From Salticus scenicus (lineage: Eukaryota; Arthropoda; Arachnida; Araneae; Salticidae): a DNA stretch of 64,000 nucleotides. The stretch lies in contig OZ005662.1 in assembly GCA_963930645.1 (NCBI GenBank), forward strand, positions 103,400,436 to 103,464,435, given 5' to 3'. Every line of letters begins with the position of its first letter. Position 1 is the first letter of the stretch. The notes below the pieces were generated by a model. That model saw only the letters and a list, made by a program, of their open reading frames with translations. It was not told where the DNA came from and did no database searches. Shown piece after piece: positions 47,746 to 59,277 of the stretch. Both the position numbers and the translations under genes were made by a program.

Positions 47746-47919
47746 ACACACAAACATGTACAATACGTGAAATTTTAGAAAAAAATTTTTAAGGTTAATA
47801 CACGGGATGAGAGTGATATGGAGAATTGTGTTTAGTTAGTCCATAGGTATTTGAGCAAGTTCAGTTTTATTATAGTTCCTGTAATGTGAATAAAAATAAA
47901 CTTTAATTATATACTTATA

Positions 47920-49354
47920 CTAGCAGGCTTTGCCCGCTTCGCTGGACGTTAAACTTAAATGAGTTGTCAAAATGCCATATCTTTATTAATAACCTAAGTT
48001 CTCGCTGTGATTGGTAGAGGTTTTCTCGCTCCCAATGTGAGGAGTCTGGGTCCCCACTGTCTTCGGCACAACTTACCCACTTCTTACTTCCCCACCCTCA
48101 GCGGGTGAGTTCGAAGTTTTGCAAAATCCCACTAATGTACATAATGCGTACACTTAATCAATATCCAAACACCAAAATTCTAAGATAATTCAAAGTGAAT
48201 TCAAACGGAAAAACGTGTTTTTACACATGTTTATTGCACTCCGACTCCGAGAAGGGGGGAGGGGATTTCGAATTTCGTGAAATGCAGTTACAATGAGTGC
48301 CGGATGCATACAAACAATTTACGCATCAAATTTCGTGACCACAGAAGTCTTTAATAGACAGTATTATAAATAAATAAATACAAAAAGCACAGCTTAAGTA
48401 TCGGAACCCTTTGGTGACTTTAAATATTTTAAGCCATTTTTGTGATGAACTGAATTGGCTATCTCAATTGTGCAATTAAAGATCTTGGCGAGAAACGTCC
48501 GAGCTACTTCGGTGCCGAATTTCAAATTTTGCCAAAGGGATCCAATACTAAAGCTGTTCCATATCGAATCTGGGTTGAAAACGGAAAAAGGGTAAAATAA
48601 ATATTAGAAATATCAGACCTATATTTATAAATTTGATACCGAATGAAAGGGGCAATTTTGCTGAATCCAGGGGTTCAAACAGTTTTTCGATGCGACAATT
48701 AGATTTTTAAAAAATAACTAAAGTATGAAATTTTAGTGGCAACGGAAAAACGGATAAAGGGAAAAATAAATTAGAAATATCAGACCTATCATTACAAATT
48801 CAGTACCAAATGAAAGAGGTAATTTTTCTGTATCCTGGGGTGTAAACAGTTTTTTGATACGACAATTAGATTTGATAAAATTAACTAAAGTATGAAACTT
48901 AGATGGCAACACTTCATTTCAATCTTTTCATAATTTGTAGTGAGAATCACGCGAATACAAAAGTCTTTAACTTAAAAATTTATTTTTATATTTTATTTTT
49001 TCATTCAAAGCATTTAAGTGAAAAATATTTATGGCGCATGCGCAGGCGTTTTTTACACACAATTTAAACACTAATCATAATTTTGAAAATTTCTATAGAT
49101 ATAATTTCAAGTTGGGTGAAGAACTAAGTTTCTGCCAAGCGCCGTCGAATTCCGTCCAGCCGTTCTCGAGTGATGCCCGGACAAACGTGTTTTAGTCTTT
49201 TACCCCCTAGGGGGGAACGGGGGGGAATTTCTGAAAAGTTGATAGATATAATTTTAATTTGGGTGAAGACCTAAATTCCTGTCAAGCGTCGTTGAATTCC
49301 GTCCAGCCGTTCTCGAGTGATGCCCGGACAAAAAAAGCGACATTCGGACACGAT

Positions 49355-49424
<70 letters not shown>

Positions 49425-49537
49425 CAAAATTTTCTGAAGTCATTTTCGGCTTTCATGGGGTGTGAAACGTGAAGATATCGCAAAATTTTTCGATTCCGAC
49501 AAATTTACAGACAAAACTCTGATTTTATTAATATAGA
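47920..49537 (-). mobile_element. Non-autonomous Helitron, second end-type
   Basis: On the plus strand it begins A-ctagcaggctttgcccgctt, so the minus-strand 3' end is a hairpin-like ccagcgaagcggg...CTAG followed by T. The minus-strand 5' end is tctatattaataaaatcaga (49537 leftward), preceded by A. This gives 1618 bp with Helitron A|T insertion. No Rep-helicase is encoded. Internal direct duplications: tagaaatatcagacctat at 48605/48772 and tagatataattt at 49095/49243, the latter pair sharing ccgtccagccgttctcgagt. An AC microsatellite lies near the 5' end. Confidence 0.85.
49356..49422. repeat. (AC)n microsatellite in a Helitron
   Basis: A nearly pure AC tract of about 66 bases. It creates mirror open frames on both strands (Thr-His and Val-Cys repeats), which are not genes. 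Dinucleotide tracts near Helitron ends are common. Confidence 0.95.
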
Positions 49538-50150
49538 TATACTTATTTATATATTTCTTATACTGTCTATATAATCGCAAATGCATATCAGCCGACATTT
49601 ACGTTGATGTAAAATTATTCCTGAAATATATTGAAATATTTATTTTTGTAATTAAACTAACAATCTTTAATAAACTACAGAAAATATTTAAAGATAATAT
49701 ATCTGTTCATAGTTCTAATCTATGTATCAAGAATATTCTATTCTATTGAAAATATCTATTCCTATGGTAATTATTCATACTATAATTAGAAATCCATATC
49801 ATATATTATTCATTCTCCATAAATCGAATGTCAATTCAAAGTTCATATATCGAGTTACTTAACTTCTAAAGGATGTTAATTAGCAAGGATATGAACAAAC
49901 TTTGTATTAAGCCTCACAAAACATTTTTCATGAAATAAATTATTTCCTTGACAGCGATTATTCTAAATATATTCATAGATAAGTGTGTAAAACGAGATTA
50001 AGATCAAAAGTAATTTTTGAAAATAAGATTTAAATAATAATTATGGTTTAAATAAATTATATCTTGAATTCTATCTGAAAGAAATATGTTTAATACGATT
50101 ATAATTTTATCATAACTGAAGCAACTAACTTTAAACTATTCCTGCCCTGA

Positions 50151-50949
50151 CGCTCTAAAGCGCTCTAAGTAGTGTTGCCAAATTTGGGGACTCTTTTATT
50201 GAACTTTCACGAATAATTTCAATGAGTGATATTTGATATATGTATTGGACAAATAACCTACGAAGTATTTAGCAACCATGGTAGATACTGAACAAAAAAA
50301 AGTCATAAAATTGGCAATAGTGACCAGAGGCGGGAAGTTAAAACGGATCGGCAAATGGTTAATCTCAACGAGAAAGTAGAGTGATACATGGTAACCCTGA
50401 GATGAACCATCTATGCATGGCTTTCCTTGGTTACAGCTTATTTTCTATAAATTTCTATGGCAACTGCTTGGAGATTATACTTAGCGAAAGTCTTAACCGC
50501 CAATATTTTCGTTTACTTACTCTATTTAATATTTTATTTTGTTCTAAATTATTTTAGTTTTTATTTTACTTCTTTTTATTTCTTGTAGTCAAAAATTATC
50601 AGGCAAAATATTTAAAAATAGTTGAGGAATTATTATATTGAGGAATTATTAAAAATATTAGTTTAAAGTTTCACCAAAAGATGGTGCTAAGTAGGCACAA
50701 TTGGATGTAGCGAACATTATGGTGCTAAGCTACACCGTTTCAGTGGCGCTTATTATTGAAATGGCACCAATAAAATGATGAAACTTTACACCAATTAGCT
50801 AATTCTAACCATATTTCTAGTAAAATCTGAGATTTTATTTTTAACAATATAGAGAGTTAAACAAAGCCAATTATTTGGAATTTACACAAATTTAATTCAT
50901 TATCAAATTCTTACTAAATAGTTCAAATAATCTGTTAGATTTTGCATTT
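50151..50949. mobile_element. AT-rich DNA with a small foldback MITE at 50662-50793
   Basis: tttaaagtttcaccaaaag then atggtgc on the left (50662) is inverted as gcaccaataaaatgatgaaa then ctttacacc on the right (to 50793). Internal ggtgctaag words repeat. It shares 'caccaaa...atggtg' words with the interior of the MITE at 45228-45509, so may be a diverged relative. The remainder, including a less AT-rich patch near 50150-50450, is unassigned. Confidence 0.5.
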
Positions 50950-51909
50950 GAAATAGATATTTTTTTTAGTAGCCATGTTACGCCTGAATATTTTTCTTTT
51001 ACCCATAGATATTATCTTACATGAATTCAATATTCACAGCAAAGAAATGTGTACATAATTAAACCTACAAGCTATAAATACTCGAAACATTTCGCCACGA
51101 ATTTTCGTTTCCGGTAATTATAATAAACATACTATTTTGACACTTAACACCTCCTGTTTACAATTAATTTAGAATAATTACTGTAAATTCTGTTTCAAGA
51201 GAGACACAAATTAATTAATTAAGGAAGTTTGTTGGAATTTTTCATCGGGTAAATTTAGATATTTTCACATCTTTATTTTTAAGAAACGTATGTCTGATTC
51301 TTTGATAATTAATTTAATTTTAACATAAGAAATAAACATTCTAATATTCAAACATTTGAATGAGATAGTGGTGATAGCGCACTGGTTTTAACTCATATAC
51401 GGATCAGCTATCTCTTAAAAGTCCTAGGTAAAGATGCAAACATGTCTGATTATTACGGATCAATGATACATGCAAGTTTTGAATTTTAGAAAAGTTACAC
51501 TTGAAAAGCCTATAATGAAAAATTTATTGTATTTACTAATTATGATAATTTGAATATCTATGGTATTCAGGAAACTTCAAAACATTTAAATATACAAAAA
51601 AGCAGGCGATGAATATTCAGCTTAATAAAATATTTTATTTACCATACGGTTATGAGAAATTAATTTTAATTCCTGAGCAGTTATCCTGGACAGGGTAAAA
51701 TATTATAGTAAAACGTTTCCACTAATTCCACTCAATAAAAGTAATGTCTTCACTTAAATATTTAAAGATCTGTAATCTTCTTAAAATTATGTACACACCA
51801 CATGGTGCACATAAATATAATCCTATATTAATGACAGTGTTAAAAAAGGGGAAAAAAACTAAAAATCCATAGAAAAAGCATGGGATAAAAACGAAAAAAA
51901 ACTCACAGT

Positions 51910-51957
<48 letters not shown>

Positions 51958-52499
51958 GACACCGGTGTCGATAAAAGGACGAAGTTGACTAAAAAAAGAC
52001 ATCGAAGAGAGTAAATTGGTGGGTTGGGGCATTAAAGCTATCGTCGAGGATTTATTTCGACTCGCTTATTATGTTTAAATCTAACAAATAAATAGTTTTA
52101 TTTCGTATATTCAAATATAACTTGTTTACATCATATAATAAATCATAATACAGTACAAAGTATATGCCTATTATATTTCGTTTAAAAAGAAAGTTTTATG
52201 TAGACTTTTAAAAATTACTTCGTGAAGTATAATAAAGTGAATTACTAAATCGAAAATGTACATAGATATTGTTTCATCTGTTTGGTATTATGCAAACATG
52301 ACAATTTTATTTGTTTCAACCATTACTGAAAACAACCGCCCAACGTGAAATGCATTTCTATTAATTTTCAAGTATTGTCCCACTATATTCTAGTTCTTTT
52401 GTGCAGCCATGTAAACGAATGTTGAATGAATTTCACACCATATTCTGCATGAAATCTGCTTTCACGCATATAAATATACATATTCATTTCATATTGTTC

Positions 52500-52790
52500 A
52501 GCGCAGCTTATAAATGTTAAACTCTACTTACATGCGATTTCCCCTGTAGACGTGATGTATTTGAATACTCTTGGGTGTCCCTGTACACGAACAATCTGCT
52601 TCATCTCAACGAAAGTTTAGTGTAGCATCTCTATATGATACAGATTTAAAATACTGAGTTTGAACTTCCTGCTGTTATTTGTTCTTGAGATATGCTGATA
52701 ACAGACACACAGACCAACCTCTATCAACACGTTTTTCAGATTCAGGGCACCTTAAAATGTGTAAATATAACAAAATATGAATAAAAAAAA
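52500..52790 (-). repeat. Core-repeat family copy, minus strand
   Basis: Reading the minus strand: tttacacattttaaggtgcc (core), 'ctgaaaaacgtg', 'ggtctgtgtgtctg', then 'tatctcaagaac', matching the order at 2171-2580 and 28960-29080. The palindromic outer end is not seen; poly(A) (about 52807-52832) replaces what would precede it. Noncoding. Confidence 0.55.
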
Positions 52791-52805
52791 TTTGAATGAA
52801 ATTTC

Positions 52806-52832
<27 letters not shown>

Positions 52833-52837
<5 letters not shown>

Positions 52838-53345
52838 AATTTATTTTAAGATTAGAAGCTTTTTATTGTGAAACCCTAAAAAGCATAAAATAAAAAAAAA
52901 TATTGAGGTAAAGAAAGACATGCTATAAAGAAATGAAAGTTTTAACACTAATAAAACTTTAGAGAAAAATATAGATATTTCCCTTTTGCAAGAGGTGAAA
53001 ATTTTGAAATATTCAAAATATTTTAAAAAGCATTCGAGACTAATATTCTTAGTTATTGGTTTTCTGTATAATAATTCGTTAAGCCATAAATTTCAAAGAT
53101 CTCGAAAGCGTTTTAAAATATTTTGAATAGTAAAAAATGTCCATCCCTTGAAAAAGGGAAATATCTATATTGTTCTGTAAAAAGTGTTAAAACTTTATTA
53201 GTGTTAAAACTTTCATATCTTTATAGTACGTCTTTGCCTCAATAATTTTTTATTTTATACTTTTTAAGGCTTCAAAATGAAAAGCTTCTGATCTTAAAAA
53301 TTAAAAAATTATTTTATACTTAAATTTTTATTTTGTGCTTTTTAG
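52833..53345. mobile_element. Foldback element of about 0.5 kb
   Basis: The left arm (about 52838-53040) and right arm (about 53100-53310) are inverted copies: shared words, left then complement of right, include aagctttt-att, aaagtataaaata/aaagcataaaata, attgagg-aaaga, tgaaagttttaacactaata and tatagatatttcccttt. The centre is only about 60 bp. The arms differ by small indels (a repeated 'gttttaacact' in the right arm). Not coding; likely a MITE-type hairpin, ends not precisely set because they merge into poly(A) and AT-rich DNA. Confidence 0.75.
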
Positions 53346-53476
53346 TTATAAATAAAGCTTCTTAAAAATCTAATTAATATTTCTTAGTATTCTGTGTGGA
53401 CAACTGAAAATTTTCTTTTAGATGACGATCTTTTTTTTTTTATTATTATTATTATTATCTCTTAAACAAAATAGCA

Positions 53477-53545
53477 CGTCGGCCTTCGAGGATCGAAACC
53501 ACGACCAATGCGTTATCAGAATGGCATTCTAGCTAAAAGTCAAGG
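53477..53545 (-). other. Weak tRNA-like sequence
   Basis: Minus strand: tagctagaatgcc ... ggtttcgatcctcg (B-box-like with one extra T). A box and stems are too weak for a tRNA call; a decayed tRNA-derived repeat is the likeliest reading. Confidence 0.3.
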
Positions 53546-54357
53546 AACAGTAAAAAAAAAAAAAGTCATAGAACTTGCTAGAAAATTCTAAGTAATGAAA
53601 AAAAATATTGTTCTAGAATGCTTTTCGAAATACTTTTTTTTTTCTAAATCTTTGTTGACATACTCTCCTTGTTTTTTCGTGGAGTAAATGTAAAAAGAAA
53701 TTGAAATTATTAAATAATGCGATTTCATGTTCTCTTATTTAATTTTTGAAACATAAAACAAGTAAATAAATCTATTGTTTTACACTTTTCAATTTCAGTT
53801 TTATTAATTCATTCAACTTCTTTCTGTGGTAGGACAACATAGTAATTTTTTAATTTACAGTTTAATATTATATATATTATAATAATACAGAAAGTAAATT
53901 TAGTGAATCATTTAAGTGCACCTTTTAATGAAGCAGTGAGCAGTTGTTAATATATAATAGCGCTTTGTCCTTCGCAATTTTTAGAAGTATGTTTGGTCAT
54001 CCAACAATTTATTATTTTGGAAAAAACGCCTAAAAAGTGTAATAATTTATATAAATATACATAAATTTATTATAATTTTGCCTTTTAACATCAAGTAAAA
54101 ATGAGGACAATAATATCTTACCAAAAAGCTTTTTTCTAGGTTGTGGCACAGTGTCATTGTCAGTATTTGTTTTAAACAGACCACTTATTACATATGCATA
54201 ATATATTTAAAAAAAAAAAAAAAACTTTTTGTATATTCAATATTTAAGAGAGACATATACTTTTTTTTTTCTTTGAAGAGGAAGTTTAACATGATATTTT
54301 AATCTGGCGATCAAAACTTTGACAATTTATTTTTGCGGCAGAATTCATTTTATTATA

Positions 54358-54388
<31 letters not shown>
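53546..54388. other. AT-rich noncoding DNA
   Basis: Poly(A) and poly(T) runs and AT repeats, the last abutting the Helitron. No gene or element is seen. Confidence 0.4.
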
Positions 54389-54389
<1 letters not shown>

Positions 54390-55536
54390 TAGCAGACCCG
54401 GCCACGCGTTGCTGTGACTTAAGTTATACGTTGAATTTTACGGCTGTAAACTGTTTAGTACAGTCCAGTTATTATTTACGAACAAAGACGAAAACGTTGT
54501 AGCCGATGTAATAGTATGAGTATGTTAAAATTTTAAAAGTAAATTCAAGTTAATAAAGATGGGAAACATTGAGGATTAAGATAAGAATAATTATAAGATT
54601 AAAAAAAAAAAAAAAAAAAAAAAAAACTTTTTATATTCCATGCTTTTAAATTTTAATATACTAATAATATACTAATTAAAAGGAAAATGATAAATATTCT
54701 ATCATAGTTTGAAGTCAAATTTGTTTTCAAATGTCGAAATAAAATATCTGATGTAAGATACTAATATTTTGCAGCGGAATAGATTTCATTTCTGTCATCC
54801 TTGGCGAAAAAAAAAGAATATCGCCAAATTATCTGGCGAAAATATTTAATTCCTTTCAAAAATCATGGTTATTTTAACAACTTATATTAAAAGAGTAATG
54901 AATAATATGAAACAATATTTCGTACAATATATATTACATGTCATACATACGTACAATGAATAATACATATTACATTTCGTACAATGCATACATCTGGCAT
55001 GTATATTTTCGTGTTACGCTTTTGATCGCCAAATAATAATAATAATAATAATAATAAAAAAGCCAAGGGCGACAGAGTTTTGAAATTTAAAATTAAAATT
55101 TTGTCAATTTGACAGCAAAATAATTCAATCTAACACCCGCGATAACTAATACATATCTATACCCAAATATAAGGATTAAAATCGGGAAATAAATTTCCTC
55201 GATTTTTAATTATTTCTTACAAAAAATCCAGTGGGCAATTAACATAGGAAATCTTTTTCTTGGCTGCACAGACGGTCAGTGAGTCACACTTCGCTTGTGT
55301 ATAGAACTCATAGATATAGTATAGCATATATAGAATAGAGTGATCATTGGGGAGAAAAAAGTTATTCCTTTTCATTTAGGAAAAGACGACGTTTTTACCA
55401 AAATATGGCCGTCTTTCCCCGAGTGAATACACACGGGAATACATACTAATATTTTAGCAAATAAAATTTATGAATAATTTATTTGCTAAAGGGGAATGGA
55501 AGACTCCAGATACAGTTTCAAATTCATATTTCTTTC

Positions 55537-55570
<34 letters not shown>

Positions 55571-55837
55571 CAATACCACTTAATGGCTGTTTCCAAAGCT
55601 TTTATTTTTTTTTTTTTTCGGCATCAAAAATCTTTGTACGATAACATGGGGATGAGAGATCTATATATATTACTATATCTATGATAGAACTACATTAGCA
55701 CTTTATCAATGTGTATAAAATCTTTAAATTGATTATGACGTCAATTTTCGTGAGATGTAAGATTTAACTTTTTATAATTTTTTAACGTTCACGTTTGATT
55801 AAATGTATTTATTTTTATGTCGAAAGAAAATGAACTC

Positions 55838-55877
<40 letters not shown>

Positions 55878-56115
55878 GCAACAAATTAATTAATGGAACT
55901 CACAGATATTTTGGAGCAACTTTAATAAAGGTCTATAATTAACAAACAATTGCAATAAAACAATATTGTGACAATAAATTGAGATAAAAACTATCCTATC
56001 TCTCAAGTTGGACCAAACTGCACACAGTGTGCAAAATTTCATTAAAATCGGTTCCTTAATTTAGGAGTTTACCCCGGACAAACATCGTGACACGTAATTT
56101 ATATATATATACAGA
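54389..56115 (-). mobile_element. Non-autonomous Helitron, first end-type
   Basis: On the plus strand: A-ctagcagacccggccacgcg, with gttgctgtgac completing the hairpin region; the minus-strand terminus is therefore hairpin, gggtctg, CTAG, then T. The minus-strand 5' end is tctgtatatatatataaatt, gtgtcacgatgtttgtccg and 'aactcctaaa', preceded by A. This gives 1727 bp, same family as 29810-31569. It includes a segment (about 54770-55300) related to the foldback at 39957 and a segment (about 55681-55890) found inverted at 10225. No helicase gene. Confidence 0.85.
54770..55300 (-). repeat. Segment related to the 39957-40780 foldback, inside a Helitron
   Basis: Reading the minus strand gives atttcaaaactctgtcgccc, 'tttggcgatcaaaa', cgtaacacgaaaatatacat, 'gaaatattgtttcatattatt' and 'atcatgattt...ggaattaaat', and near its start 'ccagtggattttt'-like words. 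These follow the left arm of 39957-40780 in order (for example gttttgaaatttaaaatt, ttggcgatcaaaa at 40235 and attgtttcatattattgatt at 40320). Only one arm is clearly present here. The stretch gatcgccaaa is followed by an AAT tract. Confidence 0.6.
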
Positions 56116-56720
56116 TATATATATATTCATTTCATTGAGTTCCATCAAATTCAATGCGCTGAACGTGCTTTAGATGTTTCTGAGTAAATATATTTTAATT
56201 ATAATCAATGTGTATCTATTATCTTAATAATCGCACGTGCATGTCATTTAACATTCACTTTGATGTAAAACTATACATGAACTATATTGAAACATTTAAT
56301 TATAAAGAAAAAGTACTAATAATTTACTAACTGCAGAAGGTGTTTAAATGTAATATAAATTTTCTCAGTCCTAATATATATATCAGGAATCAATGGATAT
56401 GCTTTTGAAAATATCTATTCTTATGCTAATTAATCATATTTTAATTAGACATCCTCATCGTATATTACTAAGTAGCATAAATTGAATATCGGTTTACAGT
56501 TTATTTATTAAATTACACAACTTTCAGTGCGGAAGTTAATTAGTACGGATATCGCAAATCTCTGTATTAAACTCATAAATTATTTATCAGTGATGATATT
56601 CTAAATATACAATGAGTGTCAAAAGTAGTTTCTGAATGGGCTTTCATTATAAATTCTCATTTAATCAATGTGCACATGTGCTATAAGCTGTAGTTTATAT
56701 ATATATATATACAACGATGT

Positions 56721-57600
56721 TTTTAATTGCAATTTAAATCCTCTAATATAACGTGAAAATATAAATTAGAATGTCCGTATTAATTTCCATGGTTATGAAA
56801 AGGATTTAATTTAAAGTTTAAATGTTTGTTCTGTTATTATATTCACCTTTAGTAAATAACATGTCTGAAATAGCGTGAAAGAATACCAAAAAAAAAAAAA
56901 AACTTTTAATAGGAAATTAAAATTTATGTCGTGTCGCTTCTAATGATGGTTTAAGAAACATAATTGTATACAATGGTAATTATTGAAAAGTCTACATTTT
57001 AGAATATTATGAGCGAAATAAAAATAGATAAATTGAGGATCAAAGTTTTAACTGGATGGCTCATTTTAAACTAAATCGTAGTAGGAACGTGCAGAATTTT
57101 TACAAATTTACTACATTCCTGGTTTCTCGAACTAAATAGTTTTTTCCATATTCTTCCTCATGTTTAACTTCAATTATTTTCATGTTCTATAGGGAGCCCA
57201 CTAGAAATTTGCTATTATAGATACTAACGAACGAAATCGTACATCGGTGAAAAGTGTCTCCCTGGTGAGATTTTTCACCATCCTAAACTATTCCTAGTTG
57301 AAAAATAATCTATCAAAAAAATTCTTTCAGTTATTTATTCTCTCATTCCTTGTTTGAATCTTTTGTTTTGGATTTCATGTCGTTTTAACGCACAGGTGAC
57401 ATTATTTAAATAGCAACTATCTAGGAATAAAATTAAGGTAAGTTTGAAGTTAAATTAAATAACAATTCAATAAGTAAAATTAATTGTTTCAATAATTAAT
57501 AATCAGTTTTCACAGGTAATTTTAATTTGATGAAATTTTATTCTTATTCGTCCATGTGGTTTCAGTGGTCGTAAACGCGTTGCTCGGCTTTTATTACGCT

Positions 57601-57603
<3 letters not shown>
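56721..57603. other. AT-rich noncoding DNA
   Basis: No ORF or repeat that I can assign. It runs into an AT microsatellite. Confidence 0.4.

Positions 57604-57661
<58 letters not shown>
57604..57661. repeat. (TA)n microsatellite
   Basis: About 58 bases of pure TA, followed by a short TG tract, directly before the giant foldback. AT tracts flank many insertions in this window, probably because TA-targeting elements insert there. Confidence 0.95.
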
Positions 57662-57664
<3 letters not shown>

Positions 57665-57674
57665 GTGTGTATAC

Positions 57675-59242
57675 TTATGGCTTAAGAGCCATTTTTTTTT
57701 TTTTTTTTAACTGGACAAAGTCTATGGAGGTGTGATAGTTGACATATTCAATTTTTCCGAAACTTTCAGGATGTGTTATTAGTACTGTGATAAGAAAAAG
57801 TGAAATTTAATTTTTCCTGAATTTGATTTGTTCGACCTTCAGAGGGGGTCAAAATCTGGCCGTAAATAAAGGGTGCCATTTCAATATCATTTTACTCCTA
57901 AAGCCATGCGTGACCCATGTCAATTTTTTTAAATACGGATACTACTTGATACTAAGTACATTTTAGCATAAACAGTTTGGTGGGTCATTCATGGCTTTAA
58001 AGGCCAGGGTCATTCAAAAGTGCAGTTTTCGTTGATTTTTTCCATGTTTTCAGTCTGAATATCTGCTAAAGCCATGAGTGCCCCATAAAAATAATTATGG
58101 GGTTAATTACGCACCTTAGTACAGAACTTAAAAATATTTAAAATTGCATGGGTCACTCTTGGCTTTAGTAGATAAACGGTCTCAAATTTGAAAATTTTCA
58201 AAAAAAGGTCGAATTTGATGGTAATTACTCTATAAGCCATGAGTCAATAACTATGAGAGAGAGTTTTAATTATACCCTAGATGGTCTAGTTTTAGACCCA
58301 GGTTACAAACCTATGGGGGTTGTAAGATTTATTTAGATATAGTCTATTTTATATCGCCAATGTGTACCTGTTCTATGTAGTACAAAACGCTTGCGACCCA
58401 ATTGTGTAGTACATTAATGCTTGTTTAAAACTTCCCATTTTACATTACAGAGGTCAGCATCAAAATAAATATAAAATAAATATAAAATTAAAAAATCTGG
58501 AGTGACTCCACTCGACTTTCCGAACATTGAGTAATTAATAGTTTTGTAGATAAAGCCTATAGATGCTAGATTCGCCAAAATGCTTATAGTTAGTGCAACA
58601 GTGATTTATAATATTCATATAAATTTTCAGCTCAATTGAATCAGGCGTTTAGATGCTAACGCACTTTTAAAAATTTGGTCCCATAGGCCCTAAAGTTAAA
58701 GAATTTTTCTTTGTGTCCCTGTAAAAACACTATAAGTGCTAGATTCTCCAAATTCTATACTGACTGAGTATCTGTGACCTATAATATGTGTATAAATGTT
58801 TTGCTCAATTGAGTAAAGCGTTTAGATGCTATCGCACTTTTAAGATTTTGGTCCCATAGGCCATAATGATAAACAAGTTTTCTTTGTGTCCCTGTAAAAA
58901 AAACTATAAGTGCTAGATTCCTCAAAATCGATAGGGTTCTTGCTACGGTGACTACCAACTTACAGCTCATTCAAGCAAAGCGTTTAGACGCTAGCGTGTT
59001 CACTCACACACATACACACACATACACACATACATACATCATCGTAAAAAGAGTGAAGACGGACTCAGGGATCCTCGAAACGTATAGAAACATCAAAATC
59101 TCAAATTCGGATTTTTGACATGATAACAATACTTTCCTCACTATAGTGTTCGGAAAGTAATAACCAAAGATACATCTGAAATGTGCATATTGTTATATTA
59201 TGTAAAACATATATAGGGTGATGACAACAAGACTGTATATAA

Positions 59243-59277
<35 letters not shown>

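Larger units (their letters stand above)
47009..50150 (+). repeat. Second segmental duplication, copy C
   Basis: Collinear with copy D. C/D anchors: caagcaataaatactcg about 47177 / 51070; ggtaattataata about 47220 / 51114; cacaaattaattta about 47309 / 51205; ttgatgtaaaa about 49603 / 56261; gaaaatatctattc about 49747 / 56406; 'gatattctaaatat' near 49958 / 56594. In C the arms are separated by a SINE and a Helitron; outside those it is ordinary AT-rich DNA without an ORF. Confidence 0.7.
50950..56720 (+). repeat. Second segmental duplication, copy D
   Basis: Partner of copy C, with about 2.7 kb of extra DNA relative to C: a core-repeat copy, a foldback and a Helitron. It matches C at about 51000-51480 and again at about 56200-56620; the middle is occupied by the insertions and by unmatched AT-rich DNA (including the 41-base poly(A) at about 51914-51954). 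No coding exon is recognisable. Confidence 0.65.

Noticed and set aside
49259..49483. Open frames of Thr-His and Cys-Val repeats on opposite strands
   Set aside because: Both are translations of the AC microsatellite inside a Helitron.
53477..53545. Functional tRNA gene
   Set aside because: Only a B-box-like word is convincing; stems do not close.
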